Assembly: GCA_018715765.1 (NCBI GenBank)
Contig: DVKY01000061.1
Location: 1-51,764, forward strand
DNA length: 51,764 bases
Reading direction: 5' to 3'
Source: Fimivicinus intestinavium
GTDB lineage: Bacteria > Bacillota > Clostridia > Oscillospirales > Acutalibacteraceae
Position numbers and translations under genes: made by a program. Under the pieces are notes generated by a model that was not told the DNA's origin, searched no databases, and worked only from the letters and a program-made list of their open reading frames with translations. Shown here one piece after another: positions 34,557-43,505 of this stretch; position 1 is the first letter of the stretch, and every line of letters starts with the position of its first letter.

Positions 34557-35245
34557 AGGCCCATCAGCGCGAGCGCCTCGCGCGCAGCCGCCTGCTCGGC
34601 CAGCTTTTTGCTTCGGCCCGTACCGCGGCCGATGACATTGCTGTTGAGATGGACCTCCACGGTAAAGGATTTATCATGAGGGGGGCCGCTCTCCTCTGTG
34701 AGGACGTATTCGAGCTCCTCCTCCGGGTTTTTCTGGATCACTTCCTGCAGCGTGGTCTTGTAATCCTGAAATGGGAGGCTGTGCTGCACCGCATTTTTGA
34801 CAAAGCGCAGCACAAAGGCGCGCGCCGCCTCAATGCCGCCATCCAGATAAATGGAGGCGATCACTGCCTCAAAGGCATCGGCCAGGATGGAAGGGCGCTC
34901 GCGGCCGCCCGTGTTTTCCTCCCCATGACCCAAGCGCAGATAGCTCCCGAGGGTCAGTTCCGAAGCAAACCCATGCAGGGATTTTTCACACACGGTGGCC
35001 GCACGCAGTTTGGTCAGCTTACCCTCCGGCAAATGAGAAAAATGACGGTAAAAATAATCCGCCGTGATAAAGCCGAGCACAGAATCCCCCAAAAACTCCA
35101 GCCGCTCATTGCTGCCATAGGAGACCTGACGCTCATTTGCGTAAGAGGAATGCGTCAGCGCGCGCTCCAACAGGTTGATATCTCGATACGTATATTGCAA
35201 TTTTTGCTCCAGCTCCCTGAGCTGCTCCTGACCATTCATCCACAT
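34553..35245 (-). CDS. rnc: Ribonuclease III
   Basis: RNase III cuts double-stranded RNA, including the rRNA precursor. The 230-aa protein has the catalytic signature ERLEFLGDSVLGF, the second acidic cluster ADAFEAVIASIYLDGG and a C-terminal double-stranded RNA-binding domain (about 158-228, ending KLAEQAAAREAL). It lies 26 bases after plsX; the acpP gene that usually separates these two is absent. Ribosome site AAAGGGCGG before the ATG at 35245. Confidence 0.96.
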   Translation of the reverse strand: MWMNGQEQLRELEQKLQYTYRDINLLERALTHSSYANERQVSYGSNERLEFLGDSVLGFITADYFYRHFSHLPEGKLTKLRAATVCEKSLHGFASELTLGSYLRLGHGEENTGGRERPSILADAFEAVIASIYLDGGIEAARAFVLRFVKNAVQHSLPFQDYKTTLQEVIQKNPEEELEYVLTEESGPPHDKSFTVEVHLNSNVIGRGTGRSKKLAEQAAAREALALMGL

Positions 35246-35271
35246 GACCGCCCTTTCCGCACTGATAAGCC

Positions 35272-36300
35272 TTATGCATTTGTGGTGGAGGCTTTATTTC
35301 CCGGCTCCCGCCTTGCGCGGGAGACAGCGCCTGCAATTTCATCAATCACGCCCGTTTCGCAGAACTGCTTTGCCTGCCGGATCGCGCTGCAAAACGCCTT
35401 TGCGTTGGAGGAGCCATGCGCCTTGATGACGGGCTTGGCAATTCCCAGCAGCGGCGCGCCGCCAAATTCCGTGTAATCCATCCGCTTTTTAAAATCCAGC
35501 AGTCCATCCTTCACCATCAGAGCGCCGAGCTTTGTCAGCAGGCTTTTTTTAAAGATCGCCTTGAGGTTTGCCATCATCGCGCCGGCTACGCCCTCATACA
35601 TCTTAAGCAGCATGTTGCCGGTAAAGCCATCCGCCACCAGCACGTCGCACGCGCCAAAGGGAACATCCCGCGCCTCTACGTTGCCGATAAAGTGATACTC
35701 CGCCGCCTCCATGAGGGCATAGGCCTCCAGCTGGAGCGGTCCGCCCTTTGTTTTCTCCACACCGATGTTGGCAAGGCCCACGCGGGGCCTTGCCACCCCA
35801 AGCACCTTTTGCATATAAAAGCTGCCCATTGCGCCGAACTGATCGAGCATCTGGGCGGTGCACTCCGTGTTGGCGCCGCAATCCATCAGCAGAAACGGCG
35901 CCCCGTTGGAGGGCAAAACGCTTGCAATCGCCGCGCGGCGCACGCCGCGGATACGCTTGACGAGAAGCGTCGCGCCAACCACCAGCGCACCCGTGCTGCC
36001 GGCGGATACAAAGGCGTCGCCCTGCCCGGCGGCCAGGGCCTGGAGCCCCACGGCCATGGAGGTATCGCTCTTTTCCCTGGCGATGCTGGTGGGCGCATCC
36101 TCCATGCCCATCACCGCCGGCGCGTGGAGGATCTCCATATGGTCGAGGGAAACGCCGTTCTCCTGCGCGCACGAGCGGATTTTTGCCTCGTCGCCCGTGA
36201 GCAGGATCTCCACGCCCAGCTCGCGCACCGCCATTTCGCAGCCCTTGAGGACTGCGAGCGGCGCATGATCTCCCCCAAATGCATCCGCTATGATCTTCAT
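35272..36300 (-). CDS. plsX: Phosphate acyltransferase PlsX
   Basis: PlsX converts acyl-ACP to acyl-phosphate, the donor for PlsY in phosphatidic acid synthesis. The 342-aa protein begins with the hallmark MKIIADAFGGDHAP and has VSAGSTGALVVGA and DVLVADGFTGNMLLK. GAAGG lies eight bases before the ATG. trmFO is upstream and rnc downstream; fapR, rpmF and acpP, often seen next to plsX, are missing. FakA (17636) makes the same product from free fatty acids. Confidence 0.96.
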   Translation of the reverse strand: MKIIADAFGGDHAPLAVLKGCEMAVRELGVEILLTGDEAKIRSCAQENGVSLDHMEILHAPAVMGMEDAPTSIAREKSDTSMAVGLQALAAGQGDAFVSAGSTGALVVGATLLVKRIRGVRRAAIASVLPSNGAPFLLMDCGANTECTAQMLDQFGAMGSFYMQKVLGVARPRVGLANIGVEKTKGGPLQLEAYALMEAAEYHFIGNVEARDVPFGACDVLVADGFTGNMLLKMYEGVAGAMMANLKAIFKKSLLTKLGALMVKDGLLDFKKRMDYTEFGGAPLLGIAKPVIKAHGSSNAKAFCSAIRQAKQFCETGVIDEIAGAVSRARREPGNKASTTNA

Positions 36301-36332
36301 GTATCGGACCTTCTCTCTGTATGTTATGCAGT

Positions 36333-37706
36333 TTACGGCGTTTTAACAGCCGCCGCGATTTTTCCATCGAATTGCGCCGCGCCGGAAGCCTGCTGCCCGC
36401 TTTTGGAAATCCAGCGTTCCAGCGATTCCAGTGCCCGGCGGGAAAGCGCTTCATACCGCTCCCGTTTCTCCCGAATCGGCTGCTCCAGCGGGGGCAGCAC
36501 CCCGAAATTCGCGCCCATGGGCTGAAAATTGGCAACCGACGGATCGCTGATATAGCCCGCCAAGGCGCCAAGCATGGTCTCTTCCGGCAAAATCAGCGGC
36601 TCCCGCCCCGCAAGCCTGCGCGCCGCGTTCAGCCCCGCAACAATGCCGGAGCCTGCCGACTCCATATAACCCTCCACGCCCGTGATCTGCCCTGCAAAGA
36701 ACAGCTCAGGCCGCCGGCGCAGCGAGTAATCTGCATTGAGCAGACGCGGAGAATCCAAAAAGGTGTTGCGGTGCATCACGCCGTAGCGCAGGAATTCCGC
36801 GTTCTTCAGTGCGGGGATCATCGAAAAGACGCGCTTCTGCTCGCCAAATTTCAGGTTGGTTTGAAAGCCGACAAGATTATACATCGTGCCCTGTGCGTTT
36901 TCTCTGCGCAGCTGCACCACGGCCCAGGGCCTGCGCCCTGTGCGCGGATCGCGCAGGCCGACGGGCTTGAGCGGGCCAAAGCGCATGGTATCCGCCCCTC
37001 GCGACGCCATCACCTCAATGGGCATACACCCCTCGTAAACGCCGTGCCTTTTATCAAAGGAATGCAGCCCGGCGCTTTCGGCATGGAGGAGCGCTTCATA
37101 AAACGCCTCATATTCCGCCCGATCCATCGGGCAGTTGATATAGTCCTCCGCCCCGCCCCGGTCATAACGGGATTGGGTGAACGCGCAGGTCATATCAATG
37201 CTGTCCGCGCTCACAATCGGCGCTGCCGCGTCATAAAAGCTCAGCCCCGCGCCGCACAGGGCGGCAATCTCCCGTGCAAGCGCATCCGAGGCCAGCGGCC
37301 CCGCCGCCACAACCGTAACGCCGCTCTCAGGGAGTGCCGTTATCTCCCGATGCTCCACCGTGATGCGCTCGTTTGCACAAATTTTTTCTGTCACCAGGCG
37401 CGAAAACTGCTCCCGGTCAACCGCCAGGGCGCCGCCCGCCGGGACGCGGCTGTCATATGCGCAGGCGACGCACAGCGAGCCGAGCGCCTGCATTTCCGCC
37501 TTCAAAAGGCCGGCCGCAGAAGCCAGCCGCTCCGCCTTGAAGGAGTTGGAGCACACCAGCTCCGCAAAGCCCTCACTGTGGTGCGCAGGGGAAAACCGAA
37601 CCGGCTTCATCTCCACAAGCGTCACCTGCACTCCCGCCCGCGCCAGCTGCCATGCCGCCTCGCAGCCCGCGAGCCCCGCGCCGATTACCGTTGCCTTTTT
37701 TTCCAT
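36333..37706 (-). CDS. trmFO: Folate/FAD-dependent tRNA (uracil-54) methyltransferase TrmFO
   Basis: TrmFO makes ribothymidine at position 54 of tRNA, using methylene-tetrahydrofolate and FADH2. The 457-aa protein starts with the FAD-binding GAGLAGCEAAWQLA (9-22) and has the Gid-family landmarks HHSEGFAELVCSNSF, ITGVEGYMESAGSG and QPMGANFGVLPPLE. Shine-Dalgarno AAAGGA lies about 11 bases before the ATG. topA is upstream, a common pairing in Firmicutes. Confidence 0.96.
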   Translation of the reverse strand: MEKKATVIGAGLAGCEAAWQLARAGVQVTLVEMKPVRFSPAHHSEGFAELVCSNSFKAERLASAAGLLKAEMQALGSLCVACAYDSRVPAGGALAVDREQFSRLVTEKICANERITVEHREITALPESGVTVVAAGPLASDALAREIAALCGAGLSFYDAAAPIVSADSIDMTCAFTQSRYDRGGAEDYINCPMDRAEYEAFYEALLHAESAGLHSFDKRHGVYEGCMPIEVMASRGADTMRFGPLKPVGLRDPRTGRRPWAVVQLRRENAQGTMYNLVGFQTNLKFGEQKRVFSMIPALKNAEFLRYGVMHRNTFLDSPRLLNADYSLRRRPELFFAGQITGVEGYMESAGSGIVAGLNAARRLAGREPLILPEETMLGALAGYISDPSVANFQPMGANFGVLPPLEQPIREKRERYEALSRRALESLERWISKSGQQASGAAQFDGKIAAAVKTP

Positions 37707-37729
37707 GGGTCGGGTTTCCTTTCCGGCGT

Positions 37730-39877
37730 TTATGATTTTTCCTCCGCCTGTTCTGCCGCCTGCGCAGAGCCCTTCTTTTTGCGCTCTGCCCTGCGCTCAT
37801 AGCCGCAGCCCTCGTTGAGGCATACGATCAGCCCCCCGCGCCGCTTAAACAGGGATTTGCCGCACTGCGGGCAGGTTTCCGTTGTGGGCTGATCCCAGGT
37901 CATGAAATTGCAATCCGGGTAATTGCTGCAGCCATAAAACGGATAACCGCGCTTGGATTTTTTTGCGATCACCTTGCCGCCGCAGCGCGGGCAGAAAGCG
38001 CCCGTCTCCTGCACAAGGGGCTTGGTGTTTTTGCACTCCGGGTAACCCGGGCAGGCCAGGAATTTGCCGTAACGCCCCACCTTGACGACCATCATGCGCC
38101 CGCATTTCTCGCATGGGATATCCGTCTGATCCTCAGCGAGCTTGATTTTGACATCCTTCATCTCCTCCTTGGCCTTCTGGAGCGTGGCGTCAAAATCATC
38201 ATAAAACGTGTGGAGCATTTTGATATAATCCTCCTGCCCCTCGCCGACCTTATCGAGCGAGGATTCCATAGAGGCTGTAAATTTCGTATTGACAATCTTC
38301 GGAAATTTCTCGCGCAGCAGCTTTGTCATCGCCTCGCCCAGCTCTGTGGGGTGCAGCTGCTTTGCCTCGCGCTTGACGTAATCCCGGCCGGTGATGGTGG
38401 AGATAATGGAGGCATAGGTGCTCGGACGGCCAATGCCGTTTTCCTCCAGCGTCTTAATCAGCGACGCCTCTGTGTATCGCGGCGGCGGCTGGGTGAAATG
38501 CTGGTTGCCGGCGATCTCTTTCAGCTTGAGCTTATCGCCCTCCCGGATCTCCGGCAGGCGGCCATCTGATTCCGTATCGTCCGTGCTCTCCTCATAAAGG
38601 ACGGTGTAGCCGTCGAATTTGATGGAATATCCGCTCGCCGTGAAGAGGTAGCAGCCGCCCTCCTGTGGCTCCCCCTCCGGGATTGCCGCGATCTCCACGC
38701 GGATGGTATTCTGCACACAATTGGCCATCAGGCTCGCCATAAATCGCTTCCAGATCAGGTTATAAAGCTTATATTGATCGGAGGTCAAGCTCTTTTTCGC
38801 TTGCTCCGGGGTAAGGGACGGCATGGTGGGGCGGATCGCCTCGTGCCCATCCTGCGCGTTGGCGCGGGATTTGTAATAGCGCGGTTTTTCCGGCAGGTAT
38901 TTTTCTCCCCAGTGCTCTTTGATATAATCGTTGCCCTGGGCGCGCGCCTCCTCGGAGATGCGCAGCGAATCCGTTCTCATGTAGGTAATCAAACCGACAG
39001 AGCCGATGCCCTCCACTTCGACGCCTTCATACAGCTCCTGCGCGGCCTTCATCGTCCGCCGGGCCTGAAAGCCCATGCGGCGAGAAGCCTCCTGCTGCAG
39101 GGTAGAGGTAATAAACGGCGGCGCAGGGCTCTTGCGGCGCGTGCCCTTTTTAACGGTTTTCACATGATATTGCGCGCCCTCCAGCTGCGCGAGAATCGCA
39201 TCAGCCTGTTCCTTATTTTCAATTTTGATTTTCCCCTGCTCGTTGCCGTAAAATGACGCGGCAACCACGCGGCGCGTACCGGGGGTGAGGAATTTCGCAT
39301 CCAGCGACCAATATTCCTCCGGCTTGAACGCGCGGATTTCCTCCTCGCGATCCACAATCATCCGCAGCGCAACGCTCTGCACACGCCCCGCCGACAGGCC
39401 CCGGTGGATCTTCTGTGAGACGAAGGGGCTGAGCTTATAGCCCACCAAACGGTCAAGAATGCGGCGCGCCTGCTGCGCGTTGACAAGATCCATATCCACG
39501 GCGTGCGGGTGCTCCATGCCGTTTTTCACGCCCGTTTTCGTGATTTCATTAAAGGTCACACGGTTGGGCTCTTTCAGATCCAGATTAAGGATCGTGGCAA
39601 GATGCCACGAAATCGCCTCTCCCTCACGGTCGGGGTCCGTTGCCAGAAAAACCTGGTCGCTCGCCGCAGCCGTTTTTTTCAAATCCTTTACAAACTGCTC
39701 TTTTCCCTTAATGATGGCGTATTTGGGCGCGAAATCCTTCTTGACGTCCACGCTCAGGCGGGCCGGCGGCAAATCCCGCACATGCCCCATCGAGGCGGTG
39801 ACCTCATAGCCCTTTCCCAGATATTTCTGGATCGTCTTGGCCTTTGCAGGCGACTCCACAATTACAAGCTTTGACAT
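37730..39877 (-). CDS. topA: DNA topoisomerase I
   Basis: TopA relaxes negative supercoils. The 715-aa protein has the N-terminal TOPRIM domain (ESPAKAKTIQKYLG, TDPDREGEAISWHL), the catalytic tyrosine Y299 in TYMRTDS, and three C-terminal C4 zinc ribbons (CEKCGRMM..CPGYPEC, CPRCGGK..CSNYPDC, CPQCGKS..CLNEGC). The last 15 residues are Lys/Glu/Ala-rich. AGGATGAT precedes the ATG. Follows dprA by 53 bases, as in many Firmicutes. Confidence 0.97.
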   Translation of the reverse strand: MSKLVIVESPAKAKTIQKYLGKGYEVTASMGHVRDLPPARLSVDVKKDFAPKYAIIKGKEQFVKDLKKTAAASDQVFLATDPDREGEAISWHLATILNLDLKEPNRVTFNEITKTGVKNGMEHPHAVDMDLVNAQQARRILDRLVGYKLSPFVSQKIHRGLSAGRVQSVALRMIVDREEEIRAFKPEEYWSLDAKFLTPGTRRVVAASFYGNEQGKIKIENKEQADAILAQLEGAQYHVKTVKKGTRRKSPAPPFITSTLQQEASRRMGFQARRTMKAAQELYEGVEVEGIGSVGLITYMRTDSLRISEEARAQGNDYIKEHWGEKYLPEKPRYYKSRANAQDGHEAIRPTMPSLTPEQAKKSLTSDQYKLYNLIWKRFMASLMANCVQNTIRVEIAAIPEGEPQEGGCYLFTASGYSIKFDGYTVLYEESTDDTESDGRLPEIREGDKLKLKEIAGNQHFTQPPPRYTEASLIKTLEENGIGRPSTYASIISTITGRDYVKREAKQLHPTELGEAMTKLLREKFPKIVNTKFTASMESSLDKVGEGQEDYIKMLHTFYDDFDATLQKAKEEMKDVKIKLAEDQTDIPCEKCGRMMVVKVGRYGKFLACPGYPECKNTKPLVQETGAFCPRCGGKVIAKKSKRGYPFYGCSNYPDCNFMTWDQPTTETCPQCGKSLFKRRGGLIVCLNEGCGYERRAERKKKGSAQAAEQAEEKS

Positions 39878-39930
39878 ATCATCATCCTAAAATCTATATA
39901 TTGAAATAAACGTTGCTTCCGGCACGCTCA

Positions 39931-41154
39931 CTATGCCTCCTGCGCCACCGCCGTGTAGCGCCCGCCGGGCTGCTGGCGGGCAAGGCCGTACAGCTCCAGC
40001 TCCGTCAGCGATTCCAGCACCTTCTGGGGCGGCTCGCGCAGCCGTCCGGCCGCTTCGTCCACAAGCAGCGCCTCCTCTGACAGAAGCCGGGCCAATCGCC
40101 TTGCCGTCTCGCTCAGCCCGGCCGGAAGAGGGACGGCCTGCGCAGCAGCCGTTTTTTGCGCCCGGGCCTGCTCTGTTTCCCTTATCGTATGCAGCTGCGC
40201 GCTATGATACGCGGCCTGCCGCCCTTTTGCTTCTTTTTTCTGAAACAACGGCCCGCGCGCCTCTTCGAGCTTTAGCGCGCCCGGGTAGAGGTATTCGTAT
40301 TCTTCCAGCACATCCAGCGCCGTGAGCACAGGCTTGGCGCCGTCCCGAATGAGCCGGTTGGCCCCTGTGTAGGCGGAGCTGACGATATCGCCCGGCACGG
40401 CGAACACATCCCGCCCCTGCTCCAGCGCACAACGCGCAGTGATCAGGGAGCCGCTTTTCTCGCCCGCCTCAATCACAACCGTCCCACAGCTGACGCCGGA
40501 GAGCAGCCGGTTTCGGATGGGAAAAGTGGCTCGCCCGGGCGGCGTTCCGGGCGGGAATTCGCTGACGACTGCGCCGTGCGAAGCCACCGCCTCCCGCAGC
40601 GGCTGGTTCTCCATCAGATACCGCACGCCAAGCCCGCAGCCGAGAAAGGCCACGGTTTCGCCGCCGCCCTCCAGCGCGCCCATATGCGCGGCGGAGTCGA
40701 TGCCAAGCGCGCCTCCGCTGACCACCACCGCCCCGGCTCTGGCAAAGGCTGCGCACAGGCTCTGTGCAATCCGCCTGCCCTGCAGGGAGGCCTCACGCGC
40801 GCCCACCACGGCCAGAGTTACCTTTTCGTTGAGGTCCGGCATCCTGCCCCATACATACAAAGCCGCAGGAAAATTGGGAAGCTGACGCAGCCGGGCGGGG
40901 TAAAGCCGTTCCTGCGGCGTGAGAATCGACCAGCCCTGCTCCGCACACCAGCGCACAACCGCCTCGGACGCCTCCGGACGGCATGCCCGCAGCCTGTCGA
41001 GCTGCTTTGCCGTCAGCAGGCCGGACAGCCGCCATTCCAACTCCCCGGCTTCCAGCATACGGCGCGGCGTGCCGAAATAGGCGATGAGCTCCTCCAGCCG
41101 CGCCTGCACGCCAAGGGCAGCTTGCAGCCAGATCCAGTAACAACGCTCATCCAT
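39931..41154 (-). CDS. dprA: DNA-processing protein DprA
   Basis: DprA binds incoming single-stranded DNA and loads RecA during transformation. The 407-aa protein has a SAM-like N-terminal part, the Rossmann-fold core with VVGAREASLQGRRIAQ near 110 and SGGALGIDSAAHMG near 142, and a C-terminal winged-helix domain after a charged linker (about 320-340). I start at the ATG at 41154 (MDERCYW), preceded by AGAGG. No other competence gene is in the window, so natural transformation cannot be concluded. Confidence 0.93.
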   Translation of the reverse strand: MDERCYWIWLQAALGVQARLEELIAYFGTPRRMLEAGELEWRLSGLLTAKQLDRLRACRPEASEAVVRWCAEQGWSILTPQERLYPARLRQLPNFPAALYVWGRMPDLNEKVTLAVVGAREASLQGRRIAQSLCAAFARAGAVVVSGGALGIDSAAHMGALEGGGETVAFLGCGLGVRYLMENQPLREAVASHGAVVSEFPPGTPPGRATFPIRNRLLSGVSCGTVVIEAGEKSGSLITARCALEQGRDVFAVPGDIVSSAYTGANRLIRDGAKPVLTALDVLEEYEYLYPGALKLEEARGPLFQKKEAKGRQAAYHSAQLHTIRETEQARAQKTAAAQAVPLPAGLSETARRLARLLSEEALLVDEAAGRLREPPQKVLESLTELELYGLARQQPGGRYTAVAQEA

Positions 41155-41173
41155 ACGCACGCCTCTTCCCTTC

Positions 41174-41977
41174 CTATCTGAGGTCTTTACGTCTCCGCAC
41201 CATTTCCCACATGAGGATCGCAGCGGCGGCGGCGGCATTCAGCGACTCCGCGCGCCCCGCCATTGGGATTGTCACCAGCCCGTCGCACAGGGCCATAACC
41301 TCCTGCGTTACGCCTGCCCCTTCATTGCCCACCACGCAAACCGTACACGGGCCAAGACCGGCTTGCTGGACAGGGGCCGCTCCCACGCGGGGTGTCGATG
41401 CGAAAATACGCAGGCCCTGCGCACGGCAGAGCAGGAGCGCCTCCCGCAGCTGCTCCGAGCGCAGCACAGGCAGCCGCAAAAGCGAGCCCATAGCGGCGCG
41501 CTGCGCCTTGGGGCTGTAAACATCACACCCGCCGGAGACAATCAGGCCGCTCAGGCCCAACGCCTCCGCCGTGCGGGCAATCGCCCCAAGATTGGATGGA
41601 TCCTGAATATTCTCAAGGGCGATATAGCTGCCATTCTTTTCTATTGTACCGTCGCCGGGGCGTTTGTCAAGTGCTTCGCAGACGCAAAAAATCCCCTGAG
41701 GGGATTGCGTATCTCCCAGGCGGCGGCTAATTTCCTCTGTAATCAAAAAAACAGCGGCAGCCTTCTCCCGCAGGGAAGCGGCCTCTTCCGGGTAGCGTTT
41801 GAAAGCCTCCCTCGTTAAAAAAAGCTGCCTGACCGGCACGCCTGTTTTCACCGCATCCATGCACAGGCGGGCGCCCTCCAGCACAAACAACCCCTCCCTG
41901 CGCCGTGCCGGAGCAGAGGAGAGAAGCTGTGCCGCAGCCTTCACGCGGGCGTTGGCGCGGCTGGTGATCTCCTCCAT
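41174..41977 (-). CDS. TrmH-family (SpoU) RNA 2'-O-methyltransferase
   Basis: A 267-aa SPOUT enzyme that transfers methyl from SAM to a ribose 2'-OH of tRNA or 23S rRNA. An N-terminal L30e-like substrate-binding domain (about 1-105) is followed by the trefoil-knot domain with NIQDPSNLGAIARTAEALG, VVGNEGAGVT and IPMAGRAESLNAAAAAA. Position after rplT is typical for the YsgA/RlmB-like Firmicutes members. The exact target is not predictable. GGGAGG precedes the ATG. Confidence 0.9.
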   Translation of the reverse strand: MEEITSRANARVKAAAQLLSSAPARRREGLFVLEGARLCMDAVKTGVPVRQLFLTREAFKRYPEEAASLREKAAAVFLITEEISRRLGDTQSPQGIFCVCEALDKRPGDGTIEKNGSYIALENIQDPSNLGAIARTAEALGLSGLIVSGGCDVYSPKAQRAAMGSLLRLPVLRSEQLREALLLCRAQGLRIFASTPRVGAAPVQQAGLGPCTVCVVGNEGAGVTQEVMALCDGLVTIPMAGRAESLNAAAAAAILMWEMVRRRKDLR

Positions 41978-42010
41978 ACAGAAAGCCTCCCTTCAGCGAA
42001 GCCAATAAAG

Positions 42011-42046
42011 AAAAGCACGCCCGAGTCACCCCCGGGCGCTGCTTTT
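42011..42046 (-). terminator. Terminator after rplT
   Basis: On the minus strand AAAAGCAGCGCCCG (42046-42033) pairs with CGGGCGTGCTTTT (42023-42011), one bulged base, followed by CTTTATT. It ends the infC-rpmI-rplT unit, with some read-through possible into the methyltransferase gene. Confidence 0.85.
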
Positions 42047-42055
42047 GAATCCTCT

Positions 42056-42412
42056 TTATTTAAGCGCTGCTTTCGCCTGTTCAGCCAGAGCGGTAAACGC
42101 CGCCGGATCCGCAATCGCAATCTCAGAAAGCATCTTGCGGTTGAGCGTAACGTTCGCCTTCTTCAGGCCGTTCATAAAGGTAGAATAATTCATTCCGTTC
42201 TGCTTGCAGGCAGCCGAAATCCGGGTGATCCACAGCCTGCGGAAATCGCGCTTTTTCTGCTTGCGGCCGATGTAGGCATACTGGCCGGATTTCATAACCG
42301 CCTGCTTCGCGGTTTTAAAAAGCTTGCTCTTGGAGCCATAGTAGCCCTTGGCGAGCTTGAGTGTCTTATTCCTTCTCTTGCGCGTCATCACTGCGCCTTT
42401 GATACGAGCCAT
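42056..42412 (-). CDS. rplT: 50S ribosomal protein L20
   Basis: L20 (118 aa) is an early 50S assembly protein that binds 23S rRNA and, in Firmicutes and enterobacteria, represses its own operon. The sequence MARIKGAVMTRKRRNKTLK, the GYYGSKSKLFKTA segment and RLWITRISAACKQNGMNYS are all characteristic. Third gene of infC-rpmI-rplT. Confidence 0.99.
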   Translation of the reverse strand: MARIKGAVMTRKRRNKTLKLAKGYYGSKSKLFKTAKQAVMKSGQYAYIGRKQKKRDFRRLWITRISAACKQNGMNYSTFMNGLKKANVTLNRKMLSEIAIADPAAFTALAEQAKAALK

Positions 42413-42453
42413 GGTAGGTTACCTCCGTTAATGTATTGTTTCTGGCGCGCCTC

Positions 42454-42651
42454 TTATTTATAAGGGATCAGGCGCTTGATCTGCTTCTGGTTCGTGGTGT
42501 CCGCCACGCTCGTTTTACGCAGATTCCTCTTGCGCTTTGTATTTTTCTTTGTCAAGATGTGAGATTTGTTGGCATGGGCACGAATCGGCTTGCCGTTCTT
42601 CGACAGTTTAAAACGCTTCTTCGCACCGCTGTGGGTTTTGATCTTCGGCAT
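42454..42651 (-). CDS. rpmI: 50S ribosomal protein L35
   Basis: L35, 65 aa, strongly basic, with the standard MPKIKTHSGAKKRFKLSKNG start and the RAHANKSHILTKK segment. AAAGGAGG precedes the ATG. Between infC and rplT in the conserved order. Confidence 0.99.
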   Translation of the reverse strand: MPKIKTHSGAKKRFKLSKNGKPIRAHANKSHILTKKNTKRKRNLRKTSVADTTNQKQIKRLIPYK

Positions 42652-42669
42652 AATAAATATCCTCCTTTG

Positions 42670-43188
42670 TTACTTCACTGGCTTAGCGGCCAGGAACATG
42701 ATCATGGAACGCCCTTCCAGCTTGGCAGGCTTCTCCACATTGCTCTCTGCCTGTAGCTCCTCGGCGAACCGTTTCATGATCTCCAGCCCGTTCTGGGGGT
42801 GCGCCATCTCCCTGCCGCGGAAGCGGATGGAAACCTTGACCTTGTTCCCCTCCTTCAGGAACCGCCTGGCATGGCCGGCTTTTGTTTCAAAGTCGTGCTT
42901 GTCAATGTTCAGAGACAGGCGGATCTCCTTGATCTCCACGATATGCTGGTTTTTTCTCGCTTCCTTCTCACGCTTCGCCTGCTCAAACCGGTATTTCCCG
43001 TAGTCCATAATCTTGCAGACAGGAGGCGAGGCCTGAGGAGCAATTTTCACAAGGTCAAGATCCTTCTCCTCGGCGATGCGCAGCGCTTCCCGTGCGGACA
43101 TAATGCCAAGCTGCTCGCCTGCATTTGTAATCACCCGGATTTCCCTGTCGCGGATCTGCTCATTGATCTGCATGTCTTTGTTGCTAAT
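42670..43188 (-). CDS. infC: Translation initiation factor IF-3, ATT start codon
   Basis: IF-3 keeps the 30S subunit free and checks start codon and initiator tRNA. The 172-aa protein has the N domain (INEQIRDREIRVI, LGIMSAREAL, IAPQASPPVCKIMDYGKYRFE) and the C domain (IRLSLNIDKHDFETKAGHARRFL, VSIRFRGREMAHP). The ribosome site GGAGGTG lies eight bases before an in-frame ATT at 43188-43186; the first ATG (43173) is 15 bases further and would have no such site. An ATT start is a known IF-3 autoregulation device. The length with ATT fits the family (about 172-180 aa). Confidence 0.95.
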   Translation of the reverse strand: MSNKDMQINEQIRDREIRVITNAGEQLGIMSAREALRIAEEKDLDLVKIAPQASPPVCKIMDYGKYRFEQAKREKEARKNQHIVEIKEIRLSLNIDKHDFETKAGHARRFLKEGNKVKVSIRFRGREMAHPQNGLEIMKRFAEELQAESNVEKPAKLEGRSMIMFLAAKPVK

Positions 43189-43383
43189 GTTCAAGCACCT
43201 CCAAAACCTGCCCGCGGCCGCCGGGCGACACAGCCGGGCCGCTGGCATAAATCAAAGCGCGGAGAATCCCTTCGTCCGCGCTCAACACACAAAACCCAGG
43301 CCGTAATAGCCTTGTTTTCCTGTATTGACCTGATGCGGGCCGCCCCGACAGGTGAGAACGAAAGGTGTTCTTCTTTGTTTTGC
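43189..43383 (-). promoter_or_regulatory. infC leader with predicted attenuator hairpin
   Basis: The minus-strand leader from the promoter to infC is about 195 bases and structured. AGCGCGGA (43282-43275) pairs with TCCGCGCT (43263-43256) and is followed by TTTGATTTAT, a weak terminator-like signal. ACCTG/CAGGT and GCCCGG-type stems lie before and after it. Position and layout match L20-responsive leaders of Firmicutes infC operons. I cannot confirm a match to the known L20 leader family by eye. Confidence 0.5.
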
Positions 43384-43389
43384 GGGAGT

Positions 43390-43418
43390 ATTATAGCAGA
43401 TTTCATCCGCCCCGTCAA
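43390..43418 (-). promoter_or_regulatory. Promoter of infC-rpmI-rplT
   Basis: On the minus strand TTGACG (43418-43413), 17 bases ending TGC, TATAAT (43395-43390). Near-consensus and extended -10, as expected for a ribosomal protein operon. Confidence 0.85.
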
Positions 43419-43505
43419 CCCCGAAATTTCATTGCAGGCAGGGCGTGCGCCGCAGAGGGAGCCGTATCCGCCCATATGAGGGATGGGCTTACCTCCCTTT
43501 TACAG

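Noticed and set aside
40439..41181. A defence or mobile system around dprA
   Set aside because: Standalone DprA-like genes occur in some defence loci, but here dprA is in its normal housekeeping place before topA with no effector genes nearby.
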